A DNA stretch of 64,000 nucleotides from Flavipsychrobacter stenotrophus (GCF_002954265.1 NZ_PPSL01000003.1:930001-994000), one strand, 5' to 3'. Numbered from the stretch's first letter, positions 1 through 8,544 are shown. The notes: generated from the sequence alone by a model not told the origin. Program-made: numbers and translations.

Positions 1-1245
1 TTGAAGAATACTCCGGCTGAAAAGAAGACGTGGTTGTTCTCGGCAACTATGAGCAATGATGTGCGTAACATAGCTAAGCGCTTCATGAAGGAGTGGCAGG
101 AATTCTCAGTAGCAGCAGCCAATGTTACTAATGAGAATATCGACCATCAGTATTTTGTAGCTAATCACCACAACCGTTTCGAAACATTGCGTCGTTTGCT
201 AGATTTCGCTCCGGGTATCTATGGTATCATCTTTACACGTACCAAGCAAGATTGCCAGGAAGTGTCTGAAAAGTTGATGAAGATGGGCTACCATGTGAGT
301 CCTTTGCATGGCGATATGGATCAGAAGATGCGTAGCAAGGTAATGGAGCGTTTTAAGAGCCGCCAGTTACAGGCTATCGTAGCTACCGATGTTGCTGCAA
401 GAGGTATTGACGTAAATGACATTACTCACGTAATCAATTACGAATTGCCAGATGATCCTGAAGTATACACGCATCGTAGTGGTCGTACCGCTCGTGCCGG
501 TAAATCAGGTATTTGTATGTCTATCGTTTCTCCTAAGCAGATAGGTAATATCCGCCAGATAGAAAGGTTGGTTAAGCAGAAATTCCACAAGACAGATATA
601 CCTGATGGTGCTGAAGTAGTACGCAAGCGTTTGTTCTTCTACATGGAGCAGATTGCTAACGCTGAACCTAAGGACGAATTTGCTAAGATCTACTACGATT
701 CTATGCACGACCAGTTCGCTAACGTGGACAAGGACGAACTTATTCGTAAACTTATCTGGTTGCAACTGAAGGATACAATTGATGCCTATTCTGATTCTGA
801 AGACCTGAATGCAGGTTTTGAGCGCAAGGGTGGTGCAGCAGGAAATAGCGGTGGCAGCAGGTTTACCCGTCTGTTCATCAACCTTGGTGAAAAAGATGGC
901 TTGAACTCACAGCGTTTGCTGCAGTTCATCACTGAATCTACAGATATTGAAGCCAACATGATCGATCGTATTACCGTACGTGACATGAGCAGCTTCTTTA
1001 ATGTACCAACTGATGCAGCTGAATACATAAAGGAACATTTGTCAAACAAAAAATTCAAGACCCGTAAGGTTCGTCTTGAAGAAGCAGATCAGCCAAGAGG
1101 CGGTAGTGGTGGCGAAGGTCGCCCTTATGCTAAGCCAGGCGGTGGCGGACGTTTCACCGGAGAGCGCTCTTATGGCAGCAGACCACCAAGTTCAAGTGGT
1201 GGCAGCTATGGCGGTAGCAAAGGTAGAAGCCGCAGCAGAGATTAA
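1..1245 (+). CDS. DEAD-box RNA helicase, C-terminal part (5' end outside window)
   Basis: ATP-dependent RNA helicase of the DeaD/CsdA type, probably acting in ribosome assembly or RNA remodelling. The visible part opens just before motif III (SAT, in LFSATMS) and carries the whole second RecA-like domain: IIFTRTKQDC, the HGDM segment, ATDVAARGIDV (motif V) and HRSGRTARAG (motif VI), at about residues 75-170. A DbpA-like RNA-binding domain follows at about 285-360 (TRLFINLGEKDGL), then a Gly/Arg/Ser-rich tail typical of RNA-binding helicases. Motifs Q, I and II are missing because the gene begins left of the window; the TTG at base 1 is an internal codon, not a start. Family is certain; the exact subfamily is less so. 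Confidence 0.93.
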   Translation: MKNTPAEKKTWLFSATMSNDVRNIAKRFMKEWQEFSVAAANVTNENIDHQYFVANHHNRFETLRRLLDFAPGIYGIIFTRTKQDCQEVSEKLMKMGYHVSPLHGDMDQKMRSKVMERFKSRQLQAIVATDVAARGIDVNDITHVINYELPDDPEVYTHRSGRTARAGKSGICMSIVSPKQIGNIRQIERLVKQKFHKTDIPDGAEVVRKRLFFYMEQIANAEPKDEFAKIYYDSMHDQFANVDKDELIRKLIWLQLKDTIDAYSDSEDLNAGFERKGGAAGNSGGSRFTRLFINLGEKDGLNSQRLLQFITESTDIEANMIDRITVRDMSSFFNVPTDAAEYIKEHLSNKKFKTRKVRLEEADQPRGGSGGEGRPYAKPGGGGRFTGERSYGSRPPSSSGGSYGGSKGRSRSRD

Positions 1246-1263
1246 TTATTGACCTAATAATAG

Positions 1264-1293
1264 AACAGCCTGTATCGTGAGATGCAGGCTGTT
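1264..1293 (+). terminator. Hairpin after the helicase gene
   Basis: AACAGCCTG and CAGGCTGTT form a 9-bp stem with a 12-nt loop 19 bases after the helicase stop. The following bases (GTCGTT) are only partly T-rich, so it is either a weak terminator or an mRNA-end hairpin. Confidence 0.5.
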
Positions 1294-1330
1294 GTCGTTA
1301 ATGGAAGATGAAAAGTGTGTACTTCTTCAT

Positions 1331-1735
1331 TTACCACCGGTCTATGTCATCGTCTTTATCTTTATCACGTGCATTGAGGTCAGTATTCAGGCGCTCATTT
1401 TCAGCTTGCCACAATGTGTTCAACAAACCAACATAAATTGCTCCATCCCTTATTTCTACAGGGAACGTAGTCATTTTATATCCTTCCCCACTGGTATTAC
1501 GTCCATTAGCCGGATCGAAGCGATACTTATGCAAAGGGCATACCACACGTCCAAGCGGGTCGACCCACCCGTCGCACATAGGGGCACCTGAGTGTGGGCA
1601 TAGTGCTGCAAACGCAAAGATCTTATCAGCGCGTTTCAACAGGCATACTTTCTTTGCCCCCGTTGTTGTTTCAGTGGGTTTGTCTTCTGCTAAGGAGGCC
1701 AGTGTTGCCGTAGTTTTGTGGAAGGTATAGAGCAT
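1331..1735 (-). CDS. Rieske [2Fe-2S] ferredoxin-like protein
   Basis: Small soluble Rieske protein of about 134 residues, similar in layout to NirD and to ferredoxin components of dioxygenases. The two cluster-binding motifs are present: C-P-H-S-G in ALCPHSGAPMCDG and C-P-L-H in VVCPLHKYRFD, giving the two Cys and two His ligands. A GEGYKMTTFPVEIRDGAIYV strand segment closes the Rieske fold. An in-frame ATG at 1771 would add MWLSLASYRLII; I prefer the ATG at 1735, which gives MLYTFHKTT and a normal length. The C-terminus is strongly acidic and basic (ARDKDKDDDIDRW). It converges with the helicase and has no partner reductase nearby, so the electron acceptor is unknown. Confidence 0.85.
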   Translation of the reverse strand: MLYTFHKTTATLASLAEDKPTETTTGAKKVCLLKRADKIFAFAALCPHSGAPMCDGWVDPLGRVVCPLHKYRFDPANGRNTSGEGYKMTTFPVEIRDGAIYVGLLNTLWQAENERLNTDLNARDKDKDDDIDRW

Positions 1736-1789
1736 TATTATAAGTCTATAAGACGCCAAAGATAGCCACATTCTGAGTACGGCTATCTA

Positions 1790-1823
1790 AAACAAAAACA
1801 GCATCTGCGGTGAGGCAGATGCT
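1790..1823 (-). terminator. Rho-independent terminator for the 92-residue secreted protein gene
   Basis: Read on the minus strand, AGCATCTGC/GCAGATGCT forms a 9-bp stem with a 6-nt loop (1800-1823) followed by GTTTTTGTTTT. It lies 45 bases beyond the stop of the gene at 1868-2146. Confidence 0.75.
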
Positions 1824-1867
1824 GCACGAACGGTTAAACATGAAAGCTTTAACCGAACAATAATGGA

Positions 1868-2146
1868 TTAGTTATTCATTTTGATGCAGCCATCTTTAAT
1901 GATCACATGATCGCCATCTTTTAGTTCCACTTTGCCACATTTGGTTTCTATAACGCATTTTGTTCCGCTGCCTTGTATGGTTACAGACGAAGTTGCATTG
2001 TCAAATGTTACTTCTCTTTCATTGCCGTCCATTTTGCTCGTCATTGTTACTTTTTTAGAGTCGCGGTTTTCGTAACGGAGGGTAACGCCACAGAATGCCT
2101 GGCTAGCTAATAGCAGCATGGCTGCTGAAAGGATCATTTTTTTCAT
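1868..2146 (-). CDS. Small exported protein of unknown function
   Basis: 92 residues with a clear signal peptide (MKKMILSAAMLLLASQAFCG, cleavage near residue 20). The mature 72 residues are rich in Lys, Asp and Thr and alternate hydrophobic and charged positions (VTLRYENRDSK, REVTFDNATSSVTIQGSG, KVELKDGDHVIIKDG), suggesting a small all-beta domain. Two Cys (CVIETKC) could form a disulfide. I recognise no family. It has its own terminator and is probably monocistronic. Confidence 0.7.
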   Translation of the reverse strand: MKKMILSAAMLLLASQAFCGVTLRYENRDSKKVTMTSKMDGNEREVTFDNATSSVTIQGSGTKCVIETKCGKVELKDGDHVIIKDGCIKMNN

Positions 2147-2266
2147 AAATTCCTGTTTTTTAGAATGGTTTTAAATGAATAGTGTTGCAAAGTAATGCAT
2201 ATTGCCATTGCATGTTTGCAAAATTATATAAGTGTGCTATTATTTAATGTAAGTGTGTGGCCGCAA

Positions 2267-2692
2267 TCAGTTGCACCTTTTGTAGATTCTCCTTACACCG
2301 TCGTTGCCGTTTATGTTGCAATACATGAACGAGTAGTCATCAGGGAAACGTACTTTATAGCTGTTGTGTTTGCTTTTCAATTCAAAATATTGGTGTTTTG
2401 GGGCATTAGGGAAATAGTTTGCCTCTTGCAGCGTGTCAATGAAAATTACTTTGCCACCCCTCTCGAGTACGAACGTGCTATCAGTGATCTGAACTCTTTC
2501 GGTAGAGTCTACCGATGTATCTGCGCTGTTACCCTCAAAGTGTTTTACCAACTTCCAGTAACCCAGGGTAGGGTCAGTCTCTTTAGTAGCCAGCGGCTTG
2601 GATTGGGGCGATCGGGTGAGGTCATTATTTACTGTTGGCCTGCAGGAAGTAACAATAAATGTGTTTACAAGTAGAAAGAAGAAGAGCTTCAT
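2267..2692 (-). CDS. Putative lipoprotein of unknown function
   Basis: About 141 residues from the ATG at 2692. This start gives a lipoprotein signal, MKLFFFLLVNTFIVTSCRP, with Cys as the acylated residue. An upstream in-frame ATG at 2746 would put 18 basic residues in front of the signal peptide and is unlikely. The mature part starts with a Ser/Thr/Pro linker, then LGYWKLVKHFEGNS, and looks like a small beta domain of the lipocalin-like kind (an L-G-x-W-K-L opening followed by alternating strands), ending in GVRRIYKRCN. Function is unknown. Confidence 0.65.
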   Translation of the reverse strand: MKLFFFLLVNTFIVTSCRPTVNNDLTRSPQSKPLATKETDPTLGYWKLVKHFEGNSADTSVDSTERVQITDSTFVLERGGKVIFIDTLQEANYFPNAPKHQYFELKSKHNSYKVRFPDDYSFMYCNINGNDGVRRIYKRCN

Positions 2693-2792
2693 GAATGTTG
2701 TTTGGACTGCTAAATTAGCCGCCCGCACTTTTATAACCCGTCGCACTTTGCAACTGTGATCATTCTTTGTATAAGTGTGTTTCAGCCATTAA

Positions 2793-3236
2793 TCAGCGCA
2801 ATGCTGCAAAGAACGCTTTCATCAATTGAGCGCATTCATTAGCCAGTACTCCTTTTGTCAGGTCAGCTTTCTGGTGAAAGGGCCAGTTGTCTCCCGTAGT
2901 CTTATGATAGCCATTCTTTACATCGTCTGCGCCGTATACTATGCGGGCTACTTTGCTCCAGTACATTGCGCCGCAGCACATAAGGCAAGGCTCCACGGTC
3001 ACATAAAGAGTCGCCTCTGGGAGGTATTTACTGCCCAATTGGTTGAAAGCAGCGGTGAGCGCTATCATTTCTGCGTGTGCGGTACTGTCATTAAGCTGTT
3101 CTACCTGGTTGTGGCCCCGAGCTATTATTTTCCCATCCCAAACTACTATTGCACCTACCGGCACTTCTCCTGCATGAAATGCCAGCTGCGCCTGTTTCAG
3201 CGCTTCGCGCATAAAATATTCATCGTTAAATTCCAC
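2793..3236 (-). CDS. tadA: tRNA-specific adenosine deaminase TadA
   Basis: Zinc-dependent deaminase that converts A34 to inosine in tRNA-Arg(ACG). The cytidine-deaminase fold is marked by VPVGAIVVWDGKIIARGHNQ, the catalytic H-A-E in TAHAEMIAL, and the zinc ligands in PCLMCCGAM. The reading frame is open further upstream (ATG at 3323), but that extension is not family-like. The GTG at 3236 gives VEFNDEYFMREALKQAQ, the normal TadA opening, and about 147 residues. The sequence upstream also contains an iterated-word repeat at 3315-3343, which argues against coding there. A related deaminase specificity cannot be fully excluded. Confidence 0.87.
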   Translation of the reverse strand: MEFNDEYFMREALKQAQLAFHAGEVPVGAIVVWDGKIIARGHNQVEQLNDSTAHAEMIALTAAFNQLGSKYLPEATLYVTVEPCLMCCGAMYWSKVARIVYGADDVKNGYHKTTGDNWPFHQKADLTKGVLANECAQLMKAFFAALR

Positions 3237-3314
3237 GTAGTGAGTTGTTGTTAATTGCAAAATAAAGAATAAGAAACCAAATACACGGCTGTTATCTTGC
3301 CGTTTGCATTCCCG

Positions 3315-3343
3315 CATTTTCACATTTTCACACTTTCACATTG
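3315..3343. repeat. Iterated-word intergenic repeat (TTTCACAT word)
   Basis: Three to four consecutive copies of a word close to CATTTTCACA lie just upstream of tadA. The reverse-complement word (AATGTGAAAATGTG) is iterated in the rplA-rplJ gap at 46891-46920, so this belongs to the repeat class described in the findings. Confidence 0.6.
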
Positions 3344-3404
3344 TTGATTAAGCTATTGAGCCATTTATGAATATATTTTAACAAATTTTCCATGATACAG
3401 CTAT

Positions 3405-3412
3405 TATATTTG
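3405..3412 (+). promoter_or_regulatory. Bacteroidota -7 promoter element
   Basis: TATATTTG matches the TAnnTTTG -7 consensus and lies 17 bases before the ATG of the outer-membrane protein gene. I see no TTG at the -33 distance, so this is a half match. Confidence 0.4.
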
Positions 3413-3429
3413 CACACTAATCCAGAATT

Positions 3430-4197
3430 ATGCTAAAACGTGTCGCATTATTGTCTTTGCTGTTCATACAGTCATCCCTTTTATTCGCACAGAAAGGTTC
3501 TGTTTCTGTTCACGGGAGTGGCGAAGACGTTAAATACTCAAAAGACAGTACTGCTTCGTTGTATAAGAATGCCACACCTGCTATTATAAAGCCATCGCGC
3601 GATTTCGTGATGATACAGATCGGGTACAACAACTGGATGAACAAGCCAGATAGCGTAAAAACTAAAACACTGGGTTATGTATTCAATGCATACCTGTGTT
3701 ACGATTTTCCTATCAAGAAGTCTAACATGAGTTTCGCTACAGGTCTTGGTATCAATACGTCTGTTGTTTACCTCGACAAGCAAATGCTGGTAAACAATGA
3801 TACAGGAGCTTTGGGTGCAGCTGCACGCATCATCAACGATCCTACACCGGGTAAGCGCTATAAGGTGAATACTACCTATCTGCAGGCGCCGTTCGAATTA
3901 CGTTATTTCAGCAATATGCAGAACCGCAACAAGGGCTTCAAAGCTGCATTGGGTGTAACTGTTGGTGCATTCATTGGTGCACATACTAAGGAACTGACAT
4001 CGGTAGGTGGAACTAATATCAAGTACAAGGAAAATACAAAGAGGTACTATAGTCCATGGAACTTTGCTGCAACAGCACGTATAGGATGGGGTAACCTTTC
4101 TATATTCGGTTCTTACAACATTACTAATGTATTTAAAGAAAATAACGGTCCGGCACTTACTCCTGCATCTGTAGGAATCTGCATTACCGGCCTTTAA
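3430..4197 (+). CDS. Outer-membrane beta-barrel protein (PorT-like)
   Basis: 255 residues with a signal peptide (MLKRVALLSLLFIQSSLLFA, then QKG). After a linker of about 35 residues the sequence alternates amphipathic strands and turns (FVMIQIGYNNWMNKP, NAYLCYDFPI, ELRYFSNMQNRNKGF, IFGSYNITNVFKENNG) as in the 8-strand outer-membrane barrels common in Bacteroidota (outer membrane protein beta-barrel family). It ends in a hydrophobic strand (VGICITGL), not the usual final Phe. No ligand or partner can be assigned. A -7 promoter element stands just upstream. Confidence 0.75.
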   Translation: MLKRVALLSLLFIQSSLLFAQKGSVSVHGSGEDVKYSKDSTASLYKNATPAIIKPSRDFVMIQIGYNNWMNKPDSVKTKTLGYVFNAYLCYDFPIKKSNMSFATGLGINTSVVYLDKQMLVNNDTGALGAAARIINDPTPGKRYKVNTTYLQAPFELRYFSNMQNRNKGFKAALGVTVGAFIGAHTKELTSVGGTNIKYKENTKRYYSPWNFAATARIGWGNLSIFGSYNITNVFKENNGPALTPASVGICITGL

Positions 4198-4230
4198 TTT
4201 ACTTTCATTCCCGTTTAATACTTTTCAACC

Positions 4231-4866
4231 ATGAGCCAGATAAAAGCACCTGCATTCCTGGAGGATGCTTTCACTACAGGTTTTTCAGCGAAGGATCCCG
4301 ATGGAGATGCGCTGAAATTTACAATGGTTGATATAGGCAGATTGAACATAAAGAATGGTAAGATCTATGCCTGCGATCCGCTGGCCCTTTATCTTGAAGA
4401 ACCATTTACTACCGATTTCCCTAAAGGCGAATTTCCTGTACAGGTAGCCCTGGCTGCCATTAATGACGATGAACGTATTGGTTTCGCAAGGATAAAATTT
4501 GCTGATACCAAGCCCGTAAAGTGGGAATATGCAGTAACCGATGGACAGGACGTGAACGAGCTGGAAAAAGGTGAAATATTTGGTTATAGCGTAGAGTCTG
4601 GTACAGGATCTTTTATGGATACCTCCGGCTACGCTGATTACGATAATCTATACAAAGAAGATGCGGAACTTTCTACCGTATCTAAGCAGCTCAACGAAAC
4701 TTACGAAGATACCCGTGCGTGGCTAATGTGGGAAGGGAAGAACAGCAATGTGGCCATCTTCTCTACCGGTTACGGTGACGGTCTGTATGCTACCTATATT
4801 GGCTATGATGCCAATGGCAATATCTGCCGACTGGTAAGCGATTTCAATATGCTGGAGTGGAAGTAG
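4231..4866 (+). CDS. DUF4241 domain protein
   Basis: 211 residues, no signal peptide, probably cytoplasmic. The whole length fits the DUF4241 pattern as I know it: NGKIYACDPLAL near the start, GEFPVQVALA, FADTKPVKWEYAV, a Gly-rich ESGTGSFMDTSG segment, and the closing NVAIFSTGYGDGLYATYIGY followed by DFNML. The function of the family is not known. It follows the barrel gene by 33 bases on the same strand and could be co-transcribed. It converges with the glycosyltransferase gene, with only 13 bases between the two stops and no clear terminator. Confidence 0.8.
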   Translation: MSQIKAPAFLEDAFTTGFSAKDPDGDALKFTMVDIGRLNIKNGKIYACDPLALYLEEPFTTDFPKGEFPVQVALAAINDDERIGFARIKFADTKPVKWEYAVTDGQDVNELEKGEIFGYSVESGTGSFMDTSGYADYDNLYKEDAELSTVSKQLNETYEDTRAWLMWEGKNSNVAIFSTGYGDGLYATYIGYDANGNICRLVSDFNMLEWK

Positions 4867-4879
4867 TATTTTCCGTATT

Positions 4880-6604
4880 TTACTTTTCTGCAGGATAATA
4901 GGCATCAATATCTAATTTAGAGACGGTTCCATTAAAGGTAAATGGACTGGTGATATATAGTTTTATGCTCTTAACGCCTGCATGGTCAGGTACACTCATC
5001 CAAAATGTGTAAGTGTTGTCTGCCCCGGGTTGGCTAATGGCATTAAATAACCGTACGTGGGCATGCTTAATACCATTGGCCATCACCACATCTGCATTGA
5101 GGTAGGTTTGCCAAACATCCTTAGTTTTTACAACACCACTGACCTTAAGCCAATACTTTTTATCATAGCCACCTTTGTCGGCGATCTCTGCAAGAATAGC
5201 AGGTTGTCCTGCATCCGCATGAATAACTTTTGGGGAGTCTATTGCTAGCACGGGTGCATGTCGGCATTCTTCATTGGTAAAGAACTCATTACTATCCAGC
5301 AGGCTCATATCTGCCGGTGTGGGGGGGGATGGATTAAGGAATATGTGGCTATAGTAGCGCCTGTTCATATCATTGAAGTGCAGAATGGTCTTGTTGTACT
5401 GAACCAGCTGAAAGAAATTGACACCGATAAGGTACAACCCTGCAAGGTAGAAGATAGGTTTCCATTTTTGTTGCAGGACCTTGTTGGTTAGGGTTGCCAG
5501 CGGTAGCGCAAACACAGGGTAGCTCTGTATCAATGCACGGGTAGAATAGCTGCCGCCGTAGCGCCAATCATCCCAGGCGATGATGATGTATATATTGAGC
5601 AGGCAAAACCAGAGTACAGATCTTTTGAACGGGTATGGTTTCATAAAGAACATACCGGCAATGAATAGCAGGGTAACAGGTGTATAGATGAACCATCCCT
5701 TCTCAAATCCAAACAATACCCTGAAGTAAGGATTAAGAAACTGCCATTTGCTGCCCACATCGTAGATGAAGTGACCTGTGGCCGCTTTCCAGTAAAGTAA
5801 CTGCGGCAGTACGCCTAGCAGGCCAAGCAATGCAGCATATAAAATGTGTGTTTTGTGCTGTTTAACTAACTGCCATTTTGCTTTCGCTGTTTCTTTGGTA
5901 TGAGTGTTCCAGAAGATCAGTATGAATATAATGATGGCCTCCGTGGGGCGGCTCATGGTTGCAAAACCACAGATAAGGCCTGTGATGCACGCCCAAATTA
6001 TAGATGGCTGTTTGTGCCATTTATAGGCAGCATAAAGCACCAAAGTGTAGAGCAGGAATATGTAGGCGTGGCTTTCTCCGCTATCTACAGCTGCATATTG
6101 TATGTAGTTTGATGCAAGTGTAAGTAACAGGATAGTTATTGCGGTTACTTTATCATCAAAGTATAACAGCAATATTTTCCTGAGCATGAGCAATGCCAGC
6201 AGGCTATAGAAGATAATGCCGAATCCAAGCGCATATTGATATGGGGGTGAAAAGCCATCGGGAGGGTAGTGGGAGTGAGTAGCTATAAAATGGCCCACGC
6301 AGAAGAAAGGCAGCTCCATGATGGCCACTCCGCCCAGGTACTTAAAGACATAACTACCATTATCTGCTTTCTCTGCCTGCACGCCATTGCCGCCTGTTAC
6401 ATGGTACTTATTATCAATACTGTCTACCCATTTCAGTTCTTTATAGTCGTGATAGATAAGTATGGAAGGCAGGTACAGGTAATAGCCGTTGGCATCCCAG
6501 TAAGTGATCTTCAGCGGTTCGCCAGGCTTGATATTACTCACTCTGTATTGTACTAATACAATACATACAAGGGCACAGGCAATAAGGGAAAGCAGATTTT
6601 TCAT
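4880..6604 (-). CDS. Polytopic membrane protein, probable GT39-like glycosyltransferase
   Basis: 574 residues with about ten to twelve hydrophobic segments (first at 4-20, then clusters from about 120 to 400) and a C-terminal periplasmic beta-type domain of about 150 residues (TKDVWQTYLNADVVMANG, YTFWMSVPDHAGVKSIKLYI). The layout, with YWDANGYYLYLP early and a polytopic core, resembles dolichol-phosphate-mannose-type (GT39/GT-C) mannosyltransferases of Bacteroidota. I do not see a decisive catalytic motif, so the sugar and acceptor are unknown. It is translated 5 bases after the O-methyltransferase gene and so probably forms a two-gene operon with it. A run of eight C on the coding strand (5321-5328) encodes part of NPSPPTPAD. 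Confidence 0.65.
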   Translation of the reverse strand: MKNLLSLIACALVCIVLVQYRVSNIKPGEPLKITYWDANGYYLYLPSILIYHDYKELKWVDSIDNKYHVTGGNGVQAEKADNGSYVFKYLGGVAIMELPFFCVGHFIATHSHYPPDGFSPPYQYALGFGIIFYSLLALLMLRKILLLYFDDKVTAITILLLTLASNYIQYAAVDSGESHAYIFLLYTLVLYAAYKWHKQPSIIWACITGLICGFATMSRPTEAIIIFILIFWNTHTKETAKAKWQLVKQHKTHILYAALLGLLGVLPQLLYWKAATGHFIYDVGSKWQFLNPYFRVLFGFEKGWFIYTPVTLLFIAGMFFMKPYPFKRSVLWFCLLNIYIIIAWDDWRYGGSYSTRALIQSYPVFALPLATLTNKVLQQKWKPIFYLAGLYLIGVNFFQLVQYNKTILHFNDMNRRYYSHIFLNPSPPTPADMSLLDSNEFFTNEECRHAPVLAIDSPKVIHADAGQPAILAEIADKGGYDKKYWLKVSGVVKTKDVWQTYLNADVVMANGIKHAHVRLFNAISQPGADNTYTFWMSVPDHAGVKSIKLYITSPFTFNGTVSKLDIDAYYPAEK

Positions 6605-6609
6605 GATGA

Positions 6610-7257
6610 TTATTTTTTTCTGATGATCATCATGCCATCTCTTAGTGGCAGCATAATTTGTTCCACCCGGTCATCAGCGCGTATCTTGTCATTGAACCGC
6701 TGCATGGCTCTTGCATTTTTACTCTGTTGTTCAGCAGGAAGCAGTACATCTCCTTCATACAGCACATTGTCGGCAAGAATAAAACCGCCCTGTGAAAGTT
6801 TATCTATTACCAGGTCGAAGTAGAGATCGTAGTTGTTTTTATCTGCGTCAATAAATACCAGGTCAAAAGTTTCCTTAAGGGCCGGTATGATCTCGGCCGC
6901 CTTGCCAATATGAGTAACTATTTTGTCTTTCAGTCCTGCTTCCTCAAAGTACCTTACAGCCATGTCCTCGAGTTCTTCATCTACATCTATGGTATGTAGC
7001 AAGCCACCTGGTTGTAAACCCTGTGCCAGGCAAATAGCGGAGTAGCCGGTAAAAGTACCTAGTTCCAAAATGTATTTAGGTCGTATTGCCTGGCTCATCA
7101 TTTGCAGAAACATACCCTGCATGTGGCCCGATATCATTACCGCACCATGCACCTTCATATTGGTTTCCCTGTTCAGGGCGGCCAATACGGGCATTTCGGG
7201 TGTTGTATATTCGGCACAATATGGGCCTACTGTATCGGGCAATGATATTTTGGTCAT
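6610..7257 (-). CDS. SAM-dependent O-methyltransferase (caffeoyl-CoA OMT family)
   Basis: 215 residues, cytoplasmic. The class I methyltransferase fold is clear: LELGTFTGYSAICLAQGL (SAM-binding motif I), LLHTIDVDEELEDMA (acidic ribose-binding position), FDLVFIDADKNNYDLYFD (the family's metal/SAM D-A-D-K-x-x-Y motif) and GGFILADNVLYEGDVL (D-N metal ligands). The length and motifs match the divalent-cation-dependent catechol/caffeoyl-CoA-type O-methyltransferases; bacterial members have varied phenolic substrates. It is the first gene of a probable operon with the downstream membrane glycosyltransferase. Confidence 0.88.
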   Translation of the reverse strand: MTKISLPDTVGPYCAEYTTPEMPVLAALNRETNMKVHGAVMISGHMQGMFLQMMSQAIRPKYILELGTFTGYSAICLAQGLQPGGLLHTIDVDEELEDMAVRYFEEAGLKDKIVTHIGKAAEIIPALKETFDLVFIDADKNNYDLYFDLVIDKLSQGGFILADNVLYEGDVLLPAEQQSKNARAMQRFNDKIRADDRVEQIMLPLRDGMMIIRKK

Positions 7258-7303
7258 CTGCTGGTATGCTTAAGAGTAGTGTAAAGATAGGTATGAGTTA
7301 CAA

Positions 7304-7345
7304 CAGAATCAGAATCAGAATCAGAATCCAAATCCAAATCCAAAC
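7304..7345. repeat. Hexanucleotide tandem repeat across the stop codon of the PagL-like gene
   Basis: Four CAGAAT units (7304-7327), two CCAAAT units and one CCAAAC lie in register. Read on the minus strand the array runs GGATTT, GGATTT, GGATTC, TGATTC and so on. It encodes Gly-Phe dipeptides and then, by G to T changes, a series of in-frame stops. Confidence 0.85.
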
Positions 7346-8454
7346 TCAGCCAGTTCGGCTACAGATTTATGGGTCTTCAAAAAGCCTGTAAGAAAGAACT
7401 CTTTTATGGGGCCTTTTTCTTTCTGCACCAGGTAGTAATGTCCTCCTATTTTTTGATAATATTTATCTTGCTTCAGTGCTGCTTCTTTAAGGTAGTAGCC
7501 TACTTGCAGTATTATGCCTACACGGCCAAACAGAAACTCATTCCCTGCTATTACAGCGACCTTATAGCTATTGGCGGCTTCCTTGCCGGGGTCGGCTTCG
7601 TTATTACGTTCGAAGGCATAAATGGCTTCGTGATAAGAATAGTCCAGCCCTGCATACATCTTATTCTTGCCTTTCCATCTTCTGCTGGCGTATAGCGATG
7701 TGAGATATACAGGATACGTAGGTCCCTGTGGGGCTTCTATTTGGTTGAAGGCTATGCCCAGTCTTGCCTGTAGTAATATGCGATGAGAAAATGGCATCGG
7801 TTTGCAGGGCAGATGTTCCGGTTTTGACGATACGGGAAAATACCTGATGCCAATATGTGCACCATACAAATTAATGCCCAGGTTGGGTTGATGGTAAGAC
7901 GCATCTGAGATGTGGGTGAAATTCATTCCTATCTGAAAATCCCAATGCTTATTGGCTTTATACCTGAGGTCTGTATTAAAGCTGGCGTAGTCGTTGATAT
8001 GGCTGCCTATAGCATTGTTCAGCGTGTCTGAAATAGGGTTACGGCTGTATTTTTTTGTCACATACCCTATGCCATCACCTATGCGTATGGTCCACTCTAT
8101 TTTCTTGCCTGTTATAAGAGGTATGGTAAGATTGGGGTACAAACTAAAGCAACGACCATAAACAGAATCTATACCATAGTTGGTGTAGGTAAAACCGAGC
8201 CCCAGCGTGGGGTATTTACGGCAACCTTCCCATTGCTTTCGGCCACTGCATTTATACACCATGTTCACGTCTACGCCGGTCGAAAGGTCGGGTAGCGGCA
8301 GGTGAAATTTAGCCGAATGTTTGATTACATGACCTGCGAAAGTGTTCACTTCCAGTCCATAGCCGGTAAGCTTGTCATTTGTCTGTGCAATCGCATAAAG
8401 TGATGCATACAGTATGGCAAGCAATAAGCAGGTAGGTGTTAAGAAGTGGCGCAT
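7321..8454 (-). CDS. PagL-like lipid A 3-O-deacylase / acyloxyacyl hydrolase
   Basis: 377 residues with a signal peptide (MRHFLTPTCLLLAILYA, cleavage near AIAQ-TND). Residues 30-210 form an outer-membrane barrel with the PagL signature: FTHISDASYHQPNLGIN gives His181 and Ser183, followed by Asn and Gly positions. PagL has His-x-Ser-Asn; here the fourth residue is Asp. Family members remove the 3-O acyl chain of lipid A in the outer membrane. The C-terminal 160 residues look like a second set of barrel strands (LLQARLGIAFNQIE, MYAGLDYSYHEAIYAF) and end in GFGFGF, written in a hexanucleotide repeat. A strong promoter lies 7 bases before the ATG, so the message may be leaderless. A truncated duplicate of the gene start lies at 9137-9259. 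Confidence 0.8.
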   Translation of the reverse strand: MRHFLTPTCLLLAILYASLYAIAQTNDKLTGYGLEVNTFAGHVIKHSAKFHLPLPDLSTGVDVNMVYKCSGRKQWEGCRKYPTLGLGFTYTNYGIDSVYGRCFSLYPNLTIPLITGKKIEWTIRIGDGIGYVTKKYSRNPISDTLNNAIGSHINDYASFNTDLRYKANKHWDFQIGMNFTHISDASYHQPNLGINLYGAHIGIRYFPVSSKPEHLPCKPMPFSHRILLQARLGIAFNQIEAPQGPTYPVYLTSLYASRRWKGKNKMYAGLDYSYHEAIYAFERNNEADPGKEAANSYKVAVIAGNEFLFGRVGIILQVGYYLKEAALKQDKYYQKIGGHYYLVQKEKGPIKEFFLTGFLKTHKSVAELAEFGFGFGF

Positions 8455-8461
8455 GTATGAA

Positions 8462-8492
8462 CAAAAGTAATGGTGTATGTAATTTTATCCAA
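8462..8492 (-). promoter_or_regulatory. Promoter of the PagL-like gene
   Basis: On the minus strand, TTG (8492-8490), 20 bases, then TACTTTTG (8469-8462), a full match to the Bacteroidota -33/-7 pattern. Only 7 bases separate the -7 element from the ATG at 8454. Confidence 0.65.
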
Positions 8493-8544
8493 AAACGAAT
8501 ATTGCTTTACACCTGTAGGTGGTAATGAAGTCGTCTATGGGCAA

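Noticed and set aside
3237-3323. Upstream in-frame extension of tadA
   Set aside because: It overlaps an iterated-word repeat and has no family match; GTG at 3236 gives the normal TadA opening.
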